Positions 62,973 to 64,000 of a stretch of DNA of 64,000 nt are shown in pieces. The notes beneath the pieces are model-generated. The model saw only the letters and a list, made by a program, of their open reading frames with translations, searched no databases and was not told the origin of the DNA. Where the stretch lies: assembly GCA_025677815.1 (NCBI GenBank), contig JAIXMP010000036.1, forward strand, positions 1 through 64,000. Direction: 5' to 3'. Origin of the DNA: Phascolomyces articulosus. Lineage: Eukaryota > Mucoromycota > Mucoromycetes > Mucorales > Lichtheimiaceae. The translations under genes were made by a program, and so were the position numbers. Positions within the stretch are counted from its first letter, which is position 1. Every line of letters starts with the position of its first letter.

Positions 62973-63332
62973 ATGAGCAACTTTTGGCGTGTGATATTGA
63001 TACTGAGAGTTTCTTATAAACGCGGTAAGTCTAAACAATTTTGGATGTATAAGAATTCTCTCATCCTCATTGAAATAATAATCCATTATCTTATGACACT
63101 CTTCTATATAACTTTTAACTATAATGATCTAAAACCCTTCTTCTCTTTTTAATTACTCTTTACAAAATAAAAAAAAAACGTGCCTTTTATCTTTTTACAA
63201 AATAATGTCGGTTTAGTTTTACCTATTATGATATTTCCTAAATTAGGTCCCAAATATTCTCGATTACAAACAGATCATACCTTCTTCCCAACATTTCATT
63301 TTGTCAAGTCGCTTACTCAGTCAAAGATTTAA
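62973..63332 (+). CDS. Candidate two-exon small gene (55 aa), weak
   Basis: An ATG at 62973 opens a 52-nt exon (MSNFWRVILILRVSYKR) that ends exactly at a GTAAGT donor (63025). An acceptor at 63215-63216 continues the frame (VLPIMIFPKLGPKYSR and onward) to a TAA at 63330-63332, giving 55 residues; a second acceptor at 63245-63246 also stays in frame. A pyrimidine-rich stretch precedes the ATG. The N-terminus is basic and hydrophobic, as in some small mitochondrial inner-membrane proteins, but I do not recognise it. The intron (192 nt) is longer than most here. Low confidence. Confidence 0.22.
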
Positions 63333-64000
63333 TGATAATGATTGGTCATGATAAGATACTTGATATTAAGTAGTAGCAATATATAAAAAAAAGTGCTACT
63401 GTCATCCATGGATATAAAAATAAATTCTTTTGCGGTGACAATCAACAAACGACGGCCAAAGTTTCCAAAATGTATAAAATTCTTATTGTTATTGTGCAAC
63501 TCTTTTTTGGCCTGTTTATTCCTTCCTGTGAAAAAAAAACCAATAAAAAGAAAAAAGGTGGTGTGAAGAATGACGTGGCTAGTTCTTTTCATATAATAAT
63601 AATACAAATAGTATATTTTTAAAAAAGAAAATAGTTCCCGTAATTTCACGCGTCAATTTTTTTTTTATATTTTCAATTTCTTTTACATATAGTGCCTAGT
63701 ACGTTATTCAAATGTCTTCTTCCATTCAGTAATGTTTGAGCCAAAAGTAAGGGTTTATAGTTACATGATTTTTTTTTACTAAAATAACTAAAAAATGGGT
63801 TATATAATAAGAAGATCATGTAATAATAATAAGATTATATAAAAGAATCAGTCAGAGCGAGCCACATGCATGGGAATGGGACCATCTTTTGGGATATTCT
63901 GTATTACCTATTCATTATATTTGAAGCATATTTCCTGTACACATTTTTTTGAATTATATATTATGTATAGCACCCTTTTTTTTAAGTATATTCACGGGCA
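63333..64000. other. AT-rich non-coding end of window
   Basis: No gene seen. AT-rich with T-runs; open frames are short and hydrophobic by composition only. Confidence 0.5.

Overview
This is a eukaryotic, almost certainly fungal, stretch of nuclear DNA. It is AT-rich, with single genes rather than operons, many short GT-AG introns (mostly about 50-120 nt), compact UTRs and no tRNA, rRNA or CRISPR signal that I could find. An early-diverging (Mucoromycota, probably Mucorales-type) fungus is the best fit. The evidence is the intron style, a CYP509-like P450, an orphan protein family and a transposon-relic type that I associate with that group, and a mixed animal/fungal gene complement (for example Nup85 and Rab2 of animal-like appearance). 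The assignment is inference, not proof. Exon boundaries were worked out by hand by matching splice phases. In every gene listed as intact the exons add up to one open frame ending at a stop.

Layout. 1-2.5 kb: no gene seen, one long poly-T tract. 2.5-8.5 kb (+): Pcc1 (KEOPS), glucose-6-phosphate isomerase, an unknown 104-residue protein and nucleoporin Nup85. 8.9-14.4 kb (-): Mediator subunit MED14 in 18 exons, convergent with Nup85. 16.3-27.2 kb (+): mitochondrial-type cysteine synthase, RNase P subunit Rpp21/Rpr2, TFIIIC subunit Sfc1/Tfc1, an orphan family gene whose frame breaks twice, and a TPR/F-box/LRR protein. 27.9-28.7 kb (+): PDX2 glutaminase for vitamin B6. 29.7-31.9 kb (-): a peroxisomal 4-coumarate:CoA-ligase-like enzyme. 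33.2-34.7 kb (+): GDP-mannose transporter. 35.2-36.6 kb (-): Rab2-like GTPase. 37.4-39.5 kb (+): a broken class III CoA-transferase gene. 39.8-45.1 kb (-): Atg22 and sorting nexin Snx4/Atg24 side by side. 46.1-46.9 kb (-): ribosomal protein uL14. 48.9-56.6 kb (-): a Ysc84/Lsb3-like SYLF-SH3 protein, an LRR protein and an aminopeptidase P. 56.7-57.5 kb (+): the relic of a transposase-plus-exonuclease gene. 58.6-61.2 kb (-): a cytochrome P450. 61.2-64 kb: AT-rich with at most one tiny candidate gene.

The genes are mainly housekeeping and have no single shared pathway. Loose themes are membrane traffic and autophagy (GDP-mannose transporter, Rab2, Atg22, Snx4, Ysc84) and polymerase/RNA biology (Pcc1, MED14, Rpp21, TFIIIC). 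I found no clearly new multi-gene system. The parts most worth a second look are the decaying CoA-transferase, the orphan gene with two frame breaks, the transposon relic, a GC-rich island upstream of the uL14 gene, a possible structured RNA near 24.7 kb, and small spliced or intronless genes that length-filtered gene finding would miss.
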